Below, piece after piece: positions 36,133 through 47,024 of a stretch of 64,000 nucleotides of DNA; the stretch's first letter is position 1; the number at the start of each line of letters is the position of its first letter. The notes beneath the pieces were generated by a model, which searched no databases, was not told the DNA's origin, and saw only the letters and a list, made by a program, of their open reading frames with translations. The position numbers and the translations under genes were made by a program. Location: the NCBI GenBank assembly GCA_963989385.1, contig OZ022513.1, positions 23,377,928 through 23,441,927 on the forward strand, in the 5' to 3' direction. The stretch comes from Ctena decussata (lineage: Eukaryota > Mollusca > Bivalvia > Lucinida > Lucinidae).

Positions 36133-39100
36133 CTGAAAAAGAAGCAATAAAACATGAAATGAGCCGCGACACGATAAAACCAACAATGTGGTTGTGCGCC
36201 CAGCGCCGACTCAGATCAGCCTGGACATCCGCCCAGTCTGATCAGAGTCTTGGCTGTCCGCATGAAGGTAGCTTAGACCCTTAGCTACCCTTTGAGCGCA
36301 AAGCGGAGAGTCTGATCAGACTGGGCGGATGCCCAGGCTTATCTGAGTCTGCGCTGGGCGCACAACCACATTGTTGGTTTTGTCGTGTCGCGGCTCAAAT
36401 ATTTTGTTTTTAGATACAGACAGTACAATTACTGAACACATTTCTGCATGTACAATGTATAGAGAAATGTGTCAAGCTACTGTAGTGGTATTATTTTTGC
36501 TGTTTTTGACAAAATCTATAGTTACAGAGTTTGACTACAAGACCTTAATAAAGAGTACATCAAATTGCATTTTGATGCAACACAACCTTGGCGGATACTG
36601 AATTTTGGTTAAGGCAAAGAGCGTTAAAATTTAAGTCTGCTGATATTTAGTTTTTCAATACATTTACATATGAGACAATTCTAATGGATGCCACAATGTA
36701 TATTTCAATAGAACAGTGAGAAAAAATCACTTATTCCCATTAAATTTTGTTTACTATCTGAAGCACTTTGATATATCATGAATGCCAAAATTAATCTGGG
36801 CCAATAAGTCATTTTCGGTTAACCACAAAATTTGATACCGCTGATATTAACTGTTTAACAGCATTATTATTTTATGTTAGTCAACTGCTGTCAAAGACAA
36901 AGCCAAATTTTCTCCTCTCAAAAAGTAGTTCTATCCAATCTGACATTCCAACATGCACTGACTGTGCAATATATGTATGACTGCTCTAATGTAAAGTGAG
37001 TGGTTGAGAAAAATTATCTGCACTGCTTGTATAATTACAAAGAAATCATGTACAGTTTTTAGCAGCTATAAGATGGCGATTTCCTCTTCCTAAATTATCC
37101 AAATATGTAACTCAATCTTGTACAGAGCTCCAGATAAGAGGGGGTATTGAGGATAATTCGAAGATAATTTTTCTTATTTCTCAATGAAATCATATGTTGT
37201 GACCCCTCATTAGAACCGTCTCAACGAGACGGTTCTAATGATGGGTCACAAAATATTTTTTTATGGAGAAATATGGATAATTATCCCTAAATTATCTCTG
37301 TTACCCCTTCTTATCTGGAGCACTGCTTGTATAATTCAGACATAAGAGCTGCAACACGAGAAAACCAACTAAGTGGTTGTGCTCCCAGCGCAGACTCAGA
37401 TCAGCCTTGGCATCTGACCAGTCTGATCAGACTCTTCCCTAAGTGCATAAAGGGTAGCTAAAGGTTTAAGCTACCTCCACATGGACAGCGAAGACTCTGG
37501 GGTGATGCCACAGCTGATCTCTGTCTGTGCTTATCTTATAAGCTACTAAATACAGTATCTGCTATGTTACTGTTGCAGTTTTTAACTGTTTACCTGCTAC
37601 TGGGCAGTTCCCTTACAAAGTGACCATCAAGTCCTTGTAAAATATTGTTGACCTTCCTCCTATCTAGTTCACTCTGACATGTCCGAGGATAATGTATGGC
37701 TGATCCCCAATTTTTGCTACATTTACTCACTTCTGTGGCTGCCTTTAGCAAGGTGTCTGAAAACACAAGAATTCTGTGGAACACAGTGTCTCATCTGTCT
37801 ACACATTGTCACAAAAGAGAGGTAAACCAGAAAACAGACACATTTTACACACCTGGGCCCAGTTGTTCAAAACTAACGACCTCGTTAGTTAACATGACGT
37901 TAAAATTTCAAACGTTAATATCACAAATATGCCAATATTTTTTGTTGCAAAAATGTGAGTAGCTTTTGCATTGCAAAAGCTTCTCACATATTTTCAACAT
38001 AAAATATAAGTGTATTTGGCTATAAAGTCACAAAACACTTAAGGAGTTGACCTCTTAACGAGCTCATTTGGCTAACGATGCTTTGAACAACTGAGCCCTA
38101 GTAAACTATGTATATACAAGAACTGTTACGAAACGAAAAAGAGCTGTTACAAAACCAAAAAGAGTCATAGTTACCAAACGACCTGGTCATCAGGTCGTTT
38201 GGTAACTATGACTCTTTTTGGTTTTGTAACAGCTCTTTTCGTTTTGTAACAGCCCTTGTATATACATAGTTAACCAGGTGTGGTTTACACCTCTGCTGAC
38301 TACAATGGAAAAGTACAAATGAGCCGGGCTGTCCGCATGGAGGTAGCTTAGACCCTAAGCTACCCTTTAAGCACTTACCGAAGGGTCTGATCAAACTGCC
38401 CAGGCTGATTTGAGTCTGCGCAGGGTGCACAACCACTTTGTTGGTTTTGTCGTGTCGCGGCTCAAATGTAATACCCATGTATCGCTTCTGCTTGTCATGA
38501 GGCAAGACAATGAAAATGCTGTGATACACAAATAGGTGCATAAATGTGTATGGGTACACATCCATTCTGCCTTTCACAAAGAGGGAATAACTTCTGTGAC
38601 CTCCAGTTTGCACATTGGAGCAACTCTAACAGGGAAGAATTTGCTCCCTTTAATAAACGAACCCCATTCAGATTGATTGATTTGATGCTTAACGTCCATG
38701 GTAAACAACTATGGTCATGTCGGGACGTCAGTTAACCTAAGTACACTATTCCTGGGCAGGCTTAGACCTCTTAAGCTGTTAACCAGTACTTAGTGCACAT
38801 ACCTTCGCCAGTGACTGACAACTGCCCTTCTTGAATCAGCGGAAAGAGAAACGAAAGTATGTGGCCAGACAGGGTTTCGAACACAGGACCTCTGACTTAT
38901 GAATCAGGTGCCCTGCCGATTGCGCTAAACGGCCCTGCGAGCCCCATTCAGAAGGGAGGCAACAAGATCTCTCTGCTTACAGGAGAGCTCATCTGACAGC
39001 GCCTTGCCCATCACATAGAAAAAGTTTAATCTAAAACTTTAACATTTTGCTAACACCAACACATACGCCGGGGTAGTGCAACAGCTCTTCCTGGACGTAT

Positions 39101-42100
39101 AAACAGTCACCTTGATGCATAATTATGCCAATATCAAAGACTCAAATCAGCCAACACAGCCAGAGTTTGATGAAAGCAAACAGCATGCATGGATCCTGAG
39201 GAATCTACAGGCATAAAAAGAAGGTTTTAGCTAGACTGGTTTGCGTTTTTGTTGTATACAAATACACTTTGCCATCTTTTTTTGTATTTCTGGCTTGTAC
39301 ATAGCACCAGATTAAAGCCAAAACTTTGGGAGTTTTTTTTCAAGCCTCGGTGCACCAGGCACATCTCTGTGGCAAAGCAACCCCTGTATGCCAAGAGAGG
39401 GAGTGAAAGTATTTTTTTATTTCTTTTCACTCTTTTGATTTGAATTAATTTACACAGATTTCTCTACCCTGAAATCTTTAAATACTGCATACTTGCCTGT
39501 ATCGGCATTGCGCAAGGCATTCAAGGTAAAATATCAAAATTAACAAATAAGAACTTGATAAAACTGATTGCTTTTGAATCATCAGTTGTTAAAGATAATA
39601 AGTTAAAAAGAAAGAATTTCTACTAACCTGTATGGTTTTTGGACAAATAATGTTTTAAATACTTTGATGATTGTTCTACAAGCCTCTCTGTATATTCTGC
39701 ATACATTTTTACTGAGAAAGGCAGAACTGGACGGTCGACAAGAACAGAGAGCAGAAGGGAAATAACTCTTGCATGACTAAGCAGGTATATGTGATTTCTC
39801 TCACTTGTATACACTGATTTCTGAAAATGAGAAAAACAAAAGTTAGATAGTCTACAAATAAAATACTCAAAATCACATTCTACAACTAGGCTCTTCAAAA
39901 TCAATGTAATGCTTAAGAAAAGTACTTATAAACATTGCATTTCTTCAAAAGGGCGTTCAGGAAATAAGGGTCCATGTTAAGTTATTAGAATACTGAAATA
40001 TTTTCAAAGGCTTTCACTTCATCAACAGAGTAATATAGTAGGTAAACATCTAAACCAAAACAGCTGTGGTTATACTATTACATGTTTTCATTCTTAACCT
40101 TCTTCAGACAGTCTGTATAAGAGAAGGTTTAATCACAATTCTGATGTATTTTAATAAGAGGATAAAACATTCTTTTCCGTGTTTTTATTGCCCAAGCCCT
40201 CGTGTATTAACATGTTGGGCTGCAACATGTTAATATACGAGGGCTTGGGCAAATGTTAAAACAGGAAAAGAATGTTTTATCGTCATTGTTATATACCTTC
40301 TTACGGACGCCATCTTGATTCCAGAGCTCTGCAGACGGCACAAAAGAGGGCTTTAATGGTGTTAAAATCCTGGCAAATCCGGGTTTTGCCAGGATTTTGT
40401 CGCAATGCGAGAATAAAATCTAAAAGGAAACGCTGTTGATTACAACATGGCTGTTTTCTATAGTACAGTCTCATTAGGTATATAACAATGCCTATTTCAG
40501 GTGGTGTACAGTGGAATAGAAGCAAACAGAATATGATAGATATTTACCACTTGGATGGAAGGTACTCTCAGTGATGCAAGGGAAGGGAAACTATCTGAAC
40601 TGACATCTCTGTAAACCCTCAATGAAGAGTTGTCCTTCACAAGCTCGTCTATCGATAGAGGTGGCCAGCTGTCTCCTATAGAGTTCTCCCCATTCAATGG
40701 ATCTGGTACCTACAAATAATAAGACTTCTTTCGCAATTCTATTTACCTATTATCCTAAATTTAACTATAGCCTTGTACCCGTTGGGGCAGTGGGGGTTTG
40801 AGGCCCACTGTGTCTTGGGCAAAGCATATGTAAGGCGGAGCCCATCCCTCTCCTTTCTCTGCTTCATCCTATGCTGATTTGAAGCCGGTCCCCATTTACT
40901 GCTGGGTTGACAGAGTTTTCCAGACGTCAAATGGCAAAGCCCAGGTTCAATCTCACAACATTCTGGCAACTTTCTGCACTTTAACCGAGTGTCTCTAACC
41001 ACTTGACCATGGCATCTCTCTACTAGCTGCAATTATCTTAAATTCTCGCATAGATACCTAAACGCAAAGTTGTTTGAGGTCATGTTCGAAAGAAACAAGT
41101 GGTTTTAATCATGGAATTCTTGTGCTGTTTGAACACAGTCGTTTAGGCTTGCTTGTTCGCTATCCTAGTCACAACTAATATACATGACATTTCTATATGT
41201 TACATAGCAGCTCTTTGTTTTTACTCTTGTTAGCTTCCAATCATTCTCTTTTTCATGGATCACACAAAACACTATGAATGATAATTTTATAATTTTACAG
41301 GCACTTTCACCCAGCTTTGCAATGAAATTGTACTCCAAACTGCAAGAATAGTGATCATACATATTTGTTTCAATGCATTACAATTTGCTGGGTCCCTCAG
41401 GCACAGCGGAAAACTTCGCTTAAGCCTCATGTGAAACAACATCCTCTGGGCCTAGCAAATGTTACTGCATGAAAGAATATCTATGATCCCTTTATCTGAA
41501 CATGATGACTTTACAATGCAACAAAAATAGCTGGTAGATTGCAAATCGTAAGACCCTGATCAGGTCTGCGCTTACATAGCTTGCTAAACACATCTGTGAC
41601 ATCTTTAAATTTAGGGTCACTATTCACATTTTAACAGAAAAGCCTTAAATTCAACACGAACTATAAATGTCTCCAAAGTATACTGATGCCCTCATCTTGT
41701 GCAGGGCAAATATTTTTTTGATGTATATAGCAGGTCATTATCAATACAAGCTTTCTCTCAGACCTTTTTTCACCCACCAAAACATGTATGCTGAGGTCCC
41801 TCATAACTCAATAAATTACCTTACCATTTGTACTACATTCTTGACTAGATTAGCTAATCCTGGACTGGTTATGATCTTCATATAACCTTCTGATACATGT
41901 GAATCAATATCTATACTGGTGACAGTACTGTGTTCAATATCTTCTCTGGTAGTCTGCAATATAATTGGTAAACCAGAGCTCAAGATAACAAGGGGTAACA
42001 GGTATAATTTATTGATAATTTTCCACATTTCTAAAAAAAACAAAAACATATGTTGTGACCCCTCATTAGAACCGTCTTGGCAAGACGGTTCTAATGAGGG

Positions 42101-45100
42101 GTCACAACATATGTTTTCATTGAGAAATAAGAAAAATTATCTTTGAATTATCTTCAATACCCCCTCTTATCTGCAGCCCTGTGGTAAACTTCAAAATAAA
42201 TGTAAATGCAAATTCATCCTCCTCACACATATTTTCAGAATACATCTCAGTTTGCAAATTCTAGAAAAAAATTTAATTTTCAATTTCAATAGCTGTATTG
42301 ATCAGAAATTTCAATATTACAGTTCTGAAACTATTCACACAAGTTTTTTTTTTTCTGATATTTGTCAATGCAATGTGAAAATGGATGGATGGATGGATGG
42401 ATGGATGGATGGATGGATGGATGGATTGCAACTCAACATCCTTTTAAACAGTATTTCAGTCATATCAGGAAAATGGGAGGGTGATAATATCAGGAAAATG
42501 GGAGGGTGATAATGAAAGGCTGTATGCAACAGAACCCCGTTTACGGTTGAAAAGATTTCCGCCTCTAGCGAGAATCGAACCAGAGACGGCTAGATCAGCA
42601 GGCCAGCCCTAAACCCACTGACCTACCAGGCCTCATGAAAATGGAACTATCATAAAGTGATTAATGCCATTATCAATGCAAAGAATCCCATATTAAAAGA
42701 GTGTGTTTTCTAACTTCTCAAACTTAAATATTGCGTTGTATTTTATTGTACAACACTAAACTATCTGGTATCAAATTTTGGTGGATTTTAAGGATGCCAT
42801 ATAAACCCAATTTAATTTTGGCAATCTCACAATTTTAGATACATGTCTAGCAAAGTAAATCTACTGGCAAATGAATATTTTGGTCTCTATCGTTTTCACT
42901 GCCAGGAGAACCAAAATTAAGCTGCCACCAACTATTAATTTTTTACAATCCAATTTATTAAACTTGTGAACAATCCAATTTATTAAACTTGTGAACCTAA
43001 TAAGTCTCAAAGTTTTCACAGTTTATAGTAATTTTGAGAATATGCGAAAATTGCAAGATAAAATGTATTGTGTCTTAAGGTGAATGGGTAACACTTCAAG
43101 TTTTTTGGCCATCTTTACAAAGGGAAACAACATTTGTTGATTTCCAATTTACTTCCCTGGAATCTGTTACAAAGGTGAAAAAGACAACTCACCTGTATGT
43201 GTTTCATAATTCCCACATTAGACAAAGCTGCACCTCCCCATGAACAAATTTTGACACCCCTGCGGGGGACCCAGCCCTCAGTATTTTTTATATATGCAAG
43301 ACTTCTGGCTATCTCAAGTAACACTGCTGTACCGCTGAAACTTGCTGTTGAATTAAATGGTTCTAGGCTTCTATGAGCTCCTAGCATCACATAGCGATCT
43401 GAAACATCAAACAATACATCTTTTATACAGGTAGTTGTGCCAGGAAAGGGACCATGATGATCCTGTATTGTTCCGTTCAACAGCCTTATCATAAAAAATT
43501 CAATATTGGCACAGAGAGGTTGAAGCATACAGTGCAGGCCCAGATCAGTCAGAGAACTCTGAACAGGGACTATACTGTCTGCTACTCCATTTGCATTTGT
43601 GAACATATGCATCCGCTCAGTCAGAGCAGAGTTTTCACTGTTGGCATGGAAGTAGCTTGGACCTTCAGCTACCCTTTCAGCACACAGCAAAGACTCTGAT
43701 CAGCTGGGCAGATGCCCAGCCTGACCTGAGTCTTGGCTAGGAATACATACTACTCTGTTGGTTTTGTTGGATCACTGCTTATTTTTTATTTAGTGCCCAT
43801 ATTTTGTCTGAAGAATACCATCTATAATTCTTGTAAATTGCAAGGCCGCAATTAGTTTAATAGAAGAAATATGGTAGGGTAGAGTCAGGTAACTTCGGAC
43901 AGCGGGTAAATTCGGACACTGACATTGTTTTCTTTATATGTCAGTTGTTTGGAACTAAAACAAAAATAACTGGCCAAACAGTGAAAATCCTGATGAGACG
44001 GCTCATTATGAGCCGTCTCACCTGGATTTTCACTGTTTGCAATGGTATGTCCGAATTTACCCCAATGTTCGATGTTACCCGACTTTCCCCTATGCAACAA
44101 ACACTTACCAGATTCTGTTCCTCCCTGCATTGTTCCAATAACATTTTTTATAACAAATGTTGATTTGACAGTGTTCGCTGTTAATCTCAACTGTATGCCT
44201 GTGCCACTTTGTTTTACTGAAAAAGAAAAGAACATGGTTAGTTGACTTTTTTGTGTGTTTTTTTTTATTTTTATTTTTTTGTACCTGCATTAAGGTAAAT
44301 TGGTTACTTTAAAATCGAAGCAACTCTGCCATTTACAGTTTTGTCTTCCTTCTAAATGGGTGTCAACTCTGTGGGAGCAAATTCTTTCCTTTAAAAATTG
44401 ATCCATCCTGGTAGGGCTTTGTCATCCAGGAAAGCAAACAGATAGTCGCGAAAGTTTAGTCGCGAAAGTTGTCCCTCTTCACAAAACGAAGTTCACAGAA
44501 TGCTGTGTCTCACTGTCATGAAACAGAGCTTTATCATGCATCTGCTGCAAAACTCACCTGATAACAGGGGTATGATAACATGATGTGATATCATGGCACT
44601 GCAGATCTGCGCATGCGCGAATGTTATCAGGTGATGCCGTTACAAGCGATCTCAGAAGACAATTGGCTATATACTGACGTTGACAGTCATAACAACGTTC
44701 GATTGGTTAAATGATGTCACCTACTCATGTCATAACGCATTCGCGACGTCAACATATCTGCATTTTCTTTTTATTTGACTCTGTTTACACCTTACAATCT
44801 TCTAATGATGCAAGATAAATAGAAAACCATGTAAGTGTCTTCTGATATCAAGTTCATCAGGCTCGACCAGAAAAACGTCGGACTGGCTCCGCAAGCCTCA
44901 CCATTCCTACGCTGTTTCTGGTCTCGCCGATAAACTTGATATCAAAAGACACTAACATGGTATTCTCTCTAAACCAGAAAGTCTGCCAAAAGATAACGTT
45001 GCAAATGCTGACAACACTTTAAAAGCAATACCTGCGGCTTGCTTCTTCTTGTCACAATCAAGACGAAACTAATGGAAAAACATGGAAGTGCACCTACACA

Positions 45101-46073
45101 CCTTAATTATATGTTTGTTATATGACAAACTTTTCACAATAAGAATTAGTTCCAACGTGACTACCATTTACACTGATCATGTATAATACTATAACAGGGT
45201 GTACTATAATATTGGATGGATGACTTTTAATTTTATGGTCCTTTCAACAGTATTTAAGTCATATCTAGCCGATGAAAAGGTAATGTGCAACAGAACCCTG
45301 TAACAGAGTTCACAATGATATTGCATGGCCACTTACTTTTATGGTCCTTTCAATAGTATTTAAGTCATATCTAGCCAATGCAAAGGTGATGTGCAACTGA
45401 ACCTTGCCTATGGTGTGAAAGAGATCTGCATCTAAGGGGATTTAAACCCATACCCCATATTTACAGGCCAATGCTTAACCCACTGAACTACCAGGGCTCC
45501 TAATGATATTGCATGGTTGCCACTCATCCTCCACTTCTAAACTCCCTGATTTTCCTACATGTTTCTAATGTTCCATGCCCTTTTACAGATCCACAAGCTG
45601 ACCATAATTTTTGCTTTTCTCTTTAAGCCCCAGACATGAAAATACAATGTAACTGACTTTGCAAACAGTGTAGATCCTTATGAGATGGTTTGTAATGAAC
45701 CACCTCATCTAGATTTACACTGTGTGCCCTGTAGTCTATGAATTCTCATTATAACTTGGACAAAACTTTTTTTGAAATTTTGCAGACAAAAATTTTGTTG
45801 TCTGCTTTTTTTTGGCACTTAAAGATTAAACAGTGACAAAGGTATCACTTGAAAATTGTGTGGCTACTCTTAAAGGAAATGTTTGCACTGTATAATGCAG
45901 AACAATAAACATACTTGTATTATTTTGAGCTTTATCTCCCTTCTCTAATAGACTTCTGATACTTGGTAGCCATGCTGATGGTAGACTGGTTGTAGAAATA
46001 TTTCTCAGAAGTCTTGAAGCAACAGTCTGTGACACAGTTTGAACTGGGATGGCTGGGTAATATGGTTCACCAT
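35955..46073 (-). CDS. Transferrin receptor / glutamate carboxypeptidase II-like protein (M28B), 3' eight exons
   Basis: Eight exons on the minus strand (46073-45915, 44216-44109, 43398-43193, 41953-41825, 40709-40548, 39820-39628, 37756-37594, 36132-35955) join in one frame of about 430 codons. All junctions have AG acceptors and GT donors and all phases agree. The order of segments matches the family: GDGEPYYP...IPVQTVSQ (end of the PA-domain region), [21 protein letters not shown]...[24 protein letters not shown] (M28 fold), then a helical C-terminal dimerisation domain containing [12 protein letters not shown] and ending [12 protein letters not shown]. In glutamate carboxypeptidase II these segments hold two zinc ions. 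Here the HxR histidine remains, but the Asp of the GGIDP segment is replaced by Ala, the Glu-Glu pair after SW(D/G) by Ala-Ala, and Lys precedes SVY where the last His is expected. It is therefore probably a non-peptidase receptor-like protein, as in vertebrate transferrin receptor. The membrane anchor and most of the PA domain were not found; they should lie above 46 kb. Confidence 0.85.
36160..36397. mobile_element. MITE family C copy, best preserved
   Basis: TGAGCCGCGACACGATAAAA ... TTTTGTCGTGTCGCGGCTCA in the last intron of the receptor-like gene, 28 bp upstream of exon 8. AAAT flanks both sides. Confidence 0.85.
37123..37325. mobile_element. MITE family B copy
   Basis: CAGAGCTCCAGATAAGAGGG ... 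TTCTTATCTGGAGCACTG, centre CCGTCTCAACGAGACGG; CTTGTA flanks both sides. Intron 7. Confidence 0.85.
37345..37530. mobile_element. MITE family C, truncated
   Basis: AGAGCTGCAACACGAGAAAA start and interior present; the right end is lost. Confidence 0.7.
37594..37756 (-). CDS. Exon 7: dimerisation domain
   Basis: Acceptor TTGTGTTTTCAG, donor CAG|GTAAAC. It encodes [20 protein letters not shown] through [17 protein letters not shown] and ends RELPSS plus two bases of Arg. It resembles the RFVMKKLNDRVMRVE helix region of transferrin receptor. Confidence 0.8.
37855..38098. mobile_element. MITE family D copy
   Basis: GGGCCCAGTTGTTCAAAAC ... CTTTGAACAACTGAGCCC, centre AGCTTTTGCATTGCAAAAGC. Intron of the receptor-like gene. 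Confidence 0.85.
38102..38273. repeat. 172-bp near-perfect palindrome
   Basis: Arms of about 85 bp (TAAACTATGTATATACAAG..., CAAAAAGAGTCATAGTTACC) close on CCTGGTCATCAGG. It follows the MITE D copy directly. Confidence 0.85.
38320..38464. mobile_element. MITE family C, internally deleted
   Basis: GAGCCG is joined directly to GGCTGTCCGCATGGAGGTAG, losing ~85 bp of the left arm; the right end GTCGTGTCGCGGCTCA is intact and AAAT flanks both sides. Confidence 0.75.
38673..38941 (-). mobile_element. SINE family C copy, 11-bp target duplication
   Basis: Same body as 23688-23956 with a decayed tRNA head (GGGCCGTTTAGCGCAATCGG). CCCCATTCAGA flanks it at 38662-38672 and 38942-38952. Intron 6, inside a MITE G remnant. 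Confidence 0.9.
39628..39820 (-). CDS. Exon 6: start of TfR-like dimerisation domain
   Basis: Acceptor CATTTTCAG, donor CAG|GTTAGT. It begins [10 protein letters not shown], aligning with the YHSVYETYE segment of glutamate carboxypeptidase II with Lys in place of the zinc His, then [20 protein letters not shown], typical of the C-terminal helical domain. Confidence 0.8.
40161..40281. repeat. 121-bp hairpin
   Basis: GATAAAACATTCTTTTCC ... GGAAAAGAATGTTTTATC with inner CCCAAGCCCTCGTGTATTAA; intron 5. A smaller hairpin AAAATCCTGGCAAA/TTTTGCCAGGATTTT lies at 40362-40399. Confidence 0.8.
40548..40709 (-). CDS. Exon 5 of receptor-like M28B gene
   Basis: Acceptor TATTTGTAG, donor GTG|GTAAAT; 54 codons, [19 protein letters not shown] through SLRVPSIQV. 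It corresponds to the region where family members have a variable loop followed by the (S)GIPAV strand. Confidence 0.75.
40768..41020 (-). mobile_element. SINE family D copy
   Basis: Minus-strand head GCCATGGTCAAGTGGTTAGA; body with TTTACTGCTGGGTTGACAGA (plus strand). Intron 4. Confidence 0.7.
41825..41953 (-). CDS. Exon 4 of receptor-like M28B gene
   Basis: Acceptor ATATTGCAG, donor ATG|GTAAGG; exactly 43 codons. [20 protein letters not shown] aligns with the INADSSIEGNYTLRV segment of glutamate carboxypeptidase II, and the Asp at that metal position is kept. Confidence 0.8.
41974..42181. mobile_element. MITE family B copy with 8-bp target duplication
   Basis: CAGAGCTCAAGATAACAAGG ... CTTATCTGCAGCCCTG, centre CCGTCTTGGCAAGACGG in a 100-bp palindrome. 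TGGTAAAC flanks it at 41966-41973 and 42182-42189. It lies 21 bp upstream of exon 4 (intron side). Confidence 0.9.
42386..42635 (-). mobile_element. SINE family A copy with (GGAT)n tail and 10-bp target duplication
   Basis: TGAAAATGGA flanks at 42376-42385 and 42636-42645. The tail is about ten GGAT units, and TATCAGGAAAATGGGAGGGT is duplicated within the body. Intron 3. Confidence 0.85.
43193..43398 (-). CDS. Exon 3: M28 core with lost metal ligands
   Basis: Acceptor GATGTTTCAG, donor CAG|GTGAGT. It encodes [15 protein letters not shown]... [15 protein letters not shown] ... [20 protein letters not shown]. This is the strongest family match in the gene. The open frame continues upstream to 43690, but that part is intronic MITE sequence. 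Confidence 0.9.
43525..43782. mobile_element. MITE family C, degenerate
   Basis: GCCCAGATCAGTCAGAG, AGTAGCTTGGACCTTCAGCT and GTTGGTTTTGTTGGATCACT; limits uncertain. Intron 2. Confidence 0.5.
43875..44098. mobile_element. TIR element with nested ~70-bp hairpin
   Basis: GGGTAGAGTCAGGTAACTTC and GGTAAATTCGGACA at the left mirror TGTCCGAATTTACCC and GATGTTACCCGACTTTCCCC at the right. A family F hairpin (43974-44040) sits near the middle. Ends 10 bp from exon 2. Confidence 0.75.
43974..44040. repeat. Hairpin family F copy
   Basis: CCAAACAGTGAAAATCC ... GGATTTTCACTGTTTGC with core GACGGCTCATTATGAGCCGTC. Confidence 0.8.
44109..44216 (-). CDS. Exon 2 of receptor-like M28B gene
   Basis: Acceptor CTTTTTCAG, donor CTG|GTAAGTG. 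It encodes [17 protein letters not shown] through [11 protein letters not shown], the beta-strand segment just before the M28 core. 108 bp; both flanking phases agree with the neighbours. Confidence 0.85.
44825..44963. mobile_element. Palindromic MITE
   Basis: ACCATGTAAGTGTCTTCTGA and its near inverse at the ends; inner GATATCAAGTT/AACTTGATATC. A hairpin TCACCTGATAACA/TGTTATCAGGTGA lies nearby (44555-44632). Confidence 0.65.
45214..45305 (-). mobile_element. SINE family A, 3' fragment
   Basis: TGGATGACTTTTAATTTTAT and TTAAGTCATATCTAGCCGAT; the tRNA head is missing. Confidence 0.7.
45329..45501 (-). mobile_element. SINE family A copy, 15-bp target duplication
   Basis: AATGATATTGCATGG flanks it at 45314-45328 and 45502-45516. 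Minus-strand head GAGCCCTGGTAGTTCAGTGG. Intron 1. Confidence 0.9.
45661..45727. repeat. Hairpin family F copy
   Basis: GCAAACAGTGTAGATCC ... AGATTTACACTGTGTGC, core GATGGTTTGTAATGAACCACC. Confidence 0.75.
45915..46073 (-). CDS. Exon 1 of those visible (PA-domain end)
   Basis: Acceptor TTTATTTCAG, donor CAA|GTATGT. It needs one G from the previous exon and then reads [20 protein letters not shown] and onward to QNNT, matching the GDPYTPG...IPVQTIS segment of transferrin receptors. The preceding exon was not found. Confidence 0.85.
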
Positions 46074-46179
46074 CTGAAATAAACAAATACACCATAAAAT
46101 AACAAAGGTACATAAATGATACAAGAATTCCAGGGAATGCTATGTCACACCTGCATTGCACTTCCACAGTAGCAGAGGT

Positions 46180-46756
46180 CATGGCCCACTGATGTTCAAT
46201 GCAATATTTCAACCAAATGTACCAAGTGGTTCTGAAATAGCTGGTTTTGTTGTTTTTGCCATTTTTAAAAATGGCAGCATTCTTGGATTTTCGACCTGGC
46301 TGTATTTTACCATTCTGAAGTGTTGCACTCTGTTCATGCTTTATATGAAATTTGAGAACTATGGGTGCAATGGTTTTGGAGAAATCAATCAAACAGACTT
46401 TAACACCAGGGTTAATGTAAATGTGATCTTTTTTTGTGCAATGGCCAACATCTTGGATTCTCGACCTGGCTGAAGCACTGCAGTCTGGTCATGCTCCATA
46501 TGAAATTTAAGAACCATGGGTGCAGTGACTTGGGAGAAATTAATTAAATAGACTTTAATGCCAGGGTTAACGTAAATGTGAGCGCTTTTTTGTTGCAATG
46601 GCAAACATCTTGGATTCTAGACCTGACTGAATTTTACCATTCTGAAGTGTTGCAGTCTGGTCATGCTCCATATAAAATTTGAGAACCATGGGTGCTGTGG
46701 TTTTAGAGAAATCAATTAAATAGACTTTAACGCCAGGGTTAATGTTATGTAAATGT
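46180..46756. repeat. Tandem array (~165-bp unit) split by the LTR element
   Basis: Units with CTTGGATT(C/T)TCGACCTGGCTG recur at about 46282, 46451 and 46612. The next unit (51813-51930) lies on the other side of the retroelement. It is an intron or upstream part of the minus-strand gene. Confidence 0.75.
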
Positions 46757-47004
46757 TGTAGTGACGCATCGTCTTGGCCTGACTACCGGGTCCGGATTTA
46801 AGTACCGGGGATTAGTAGCACTAGAAGCAAATCAAAGGGTGATAATTATCTACTTCCCCCAGACATGCGCAGTTAGGTGAATTACAGCTGAGCGCCTTGC
46901 ACGAATCCAAAGCGGTGACAGACAGCGGTCTATATTTCCATCCCTCTTGCCTTGCTTCTAATCTACAAGGGAATTGTATAGTTTATAAGGGGTAAAAACA
47001 CAAT
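46757..47004 (+). repeat. 5' LTR
   Basis: 248 bp, starting TGTAGTGACGCATCG and ending AAAAACACAAT. Compared with the 3' LTR by eye there are seven substitutions and no indels (about 97.2% identity), so the insertion is fairly recent. The short length is usual for small gypsy-type elements. Confidence 0.93.
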
Positions 47005-47006
47005 AA

Positions 47007-47024
47007 TGGCGACGAGGTAAACTT
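47007..47024 (+). promoter_or_regulatory. Primer-binding site
   Basis: TGGCGACGAGGTAAACTT begins two bases after the 5' LTR. TGG complements a tRNA CCA end, and TGGCGAC starts are known in Mag/SURL-like gypsy elements. The tRNA was not identified. Confidence 0.75.

Noticed and set aside
40309..40332. Micro-exon between exons 5 and 6 (AG and GTAAGA nearby on the minus strand)
   Set aside because: Only 24 bases, no family counterpart, and exons 5 and 6 already join in phase.
43399..43690. N-terminal extension of the open frame that contains the M28 exon
   Set aside because: A good acceptor (TTTCAG) lies at 43399, the phase fits exon 2, and the upstream part is MITE family C sequence.
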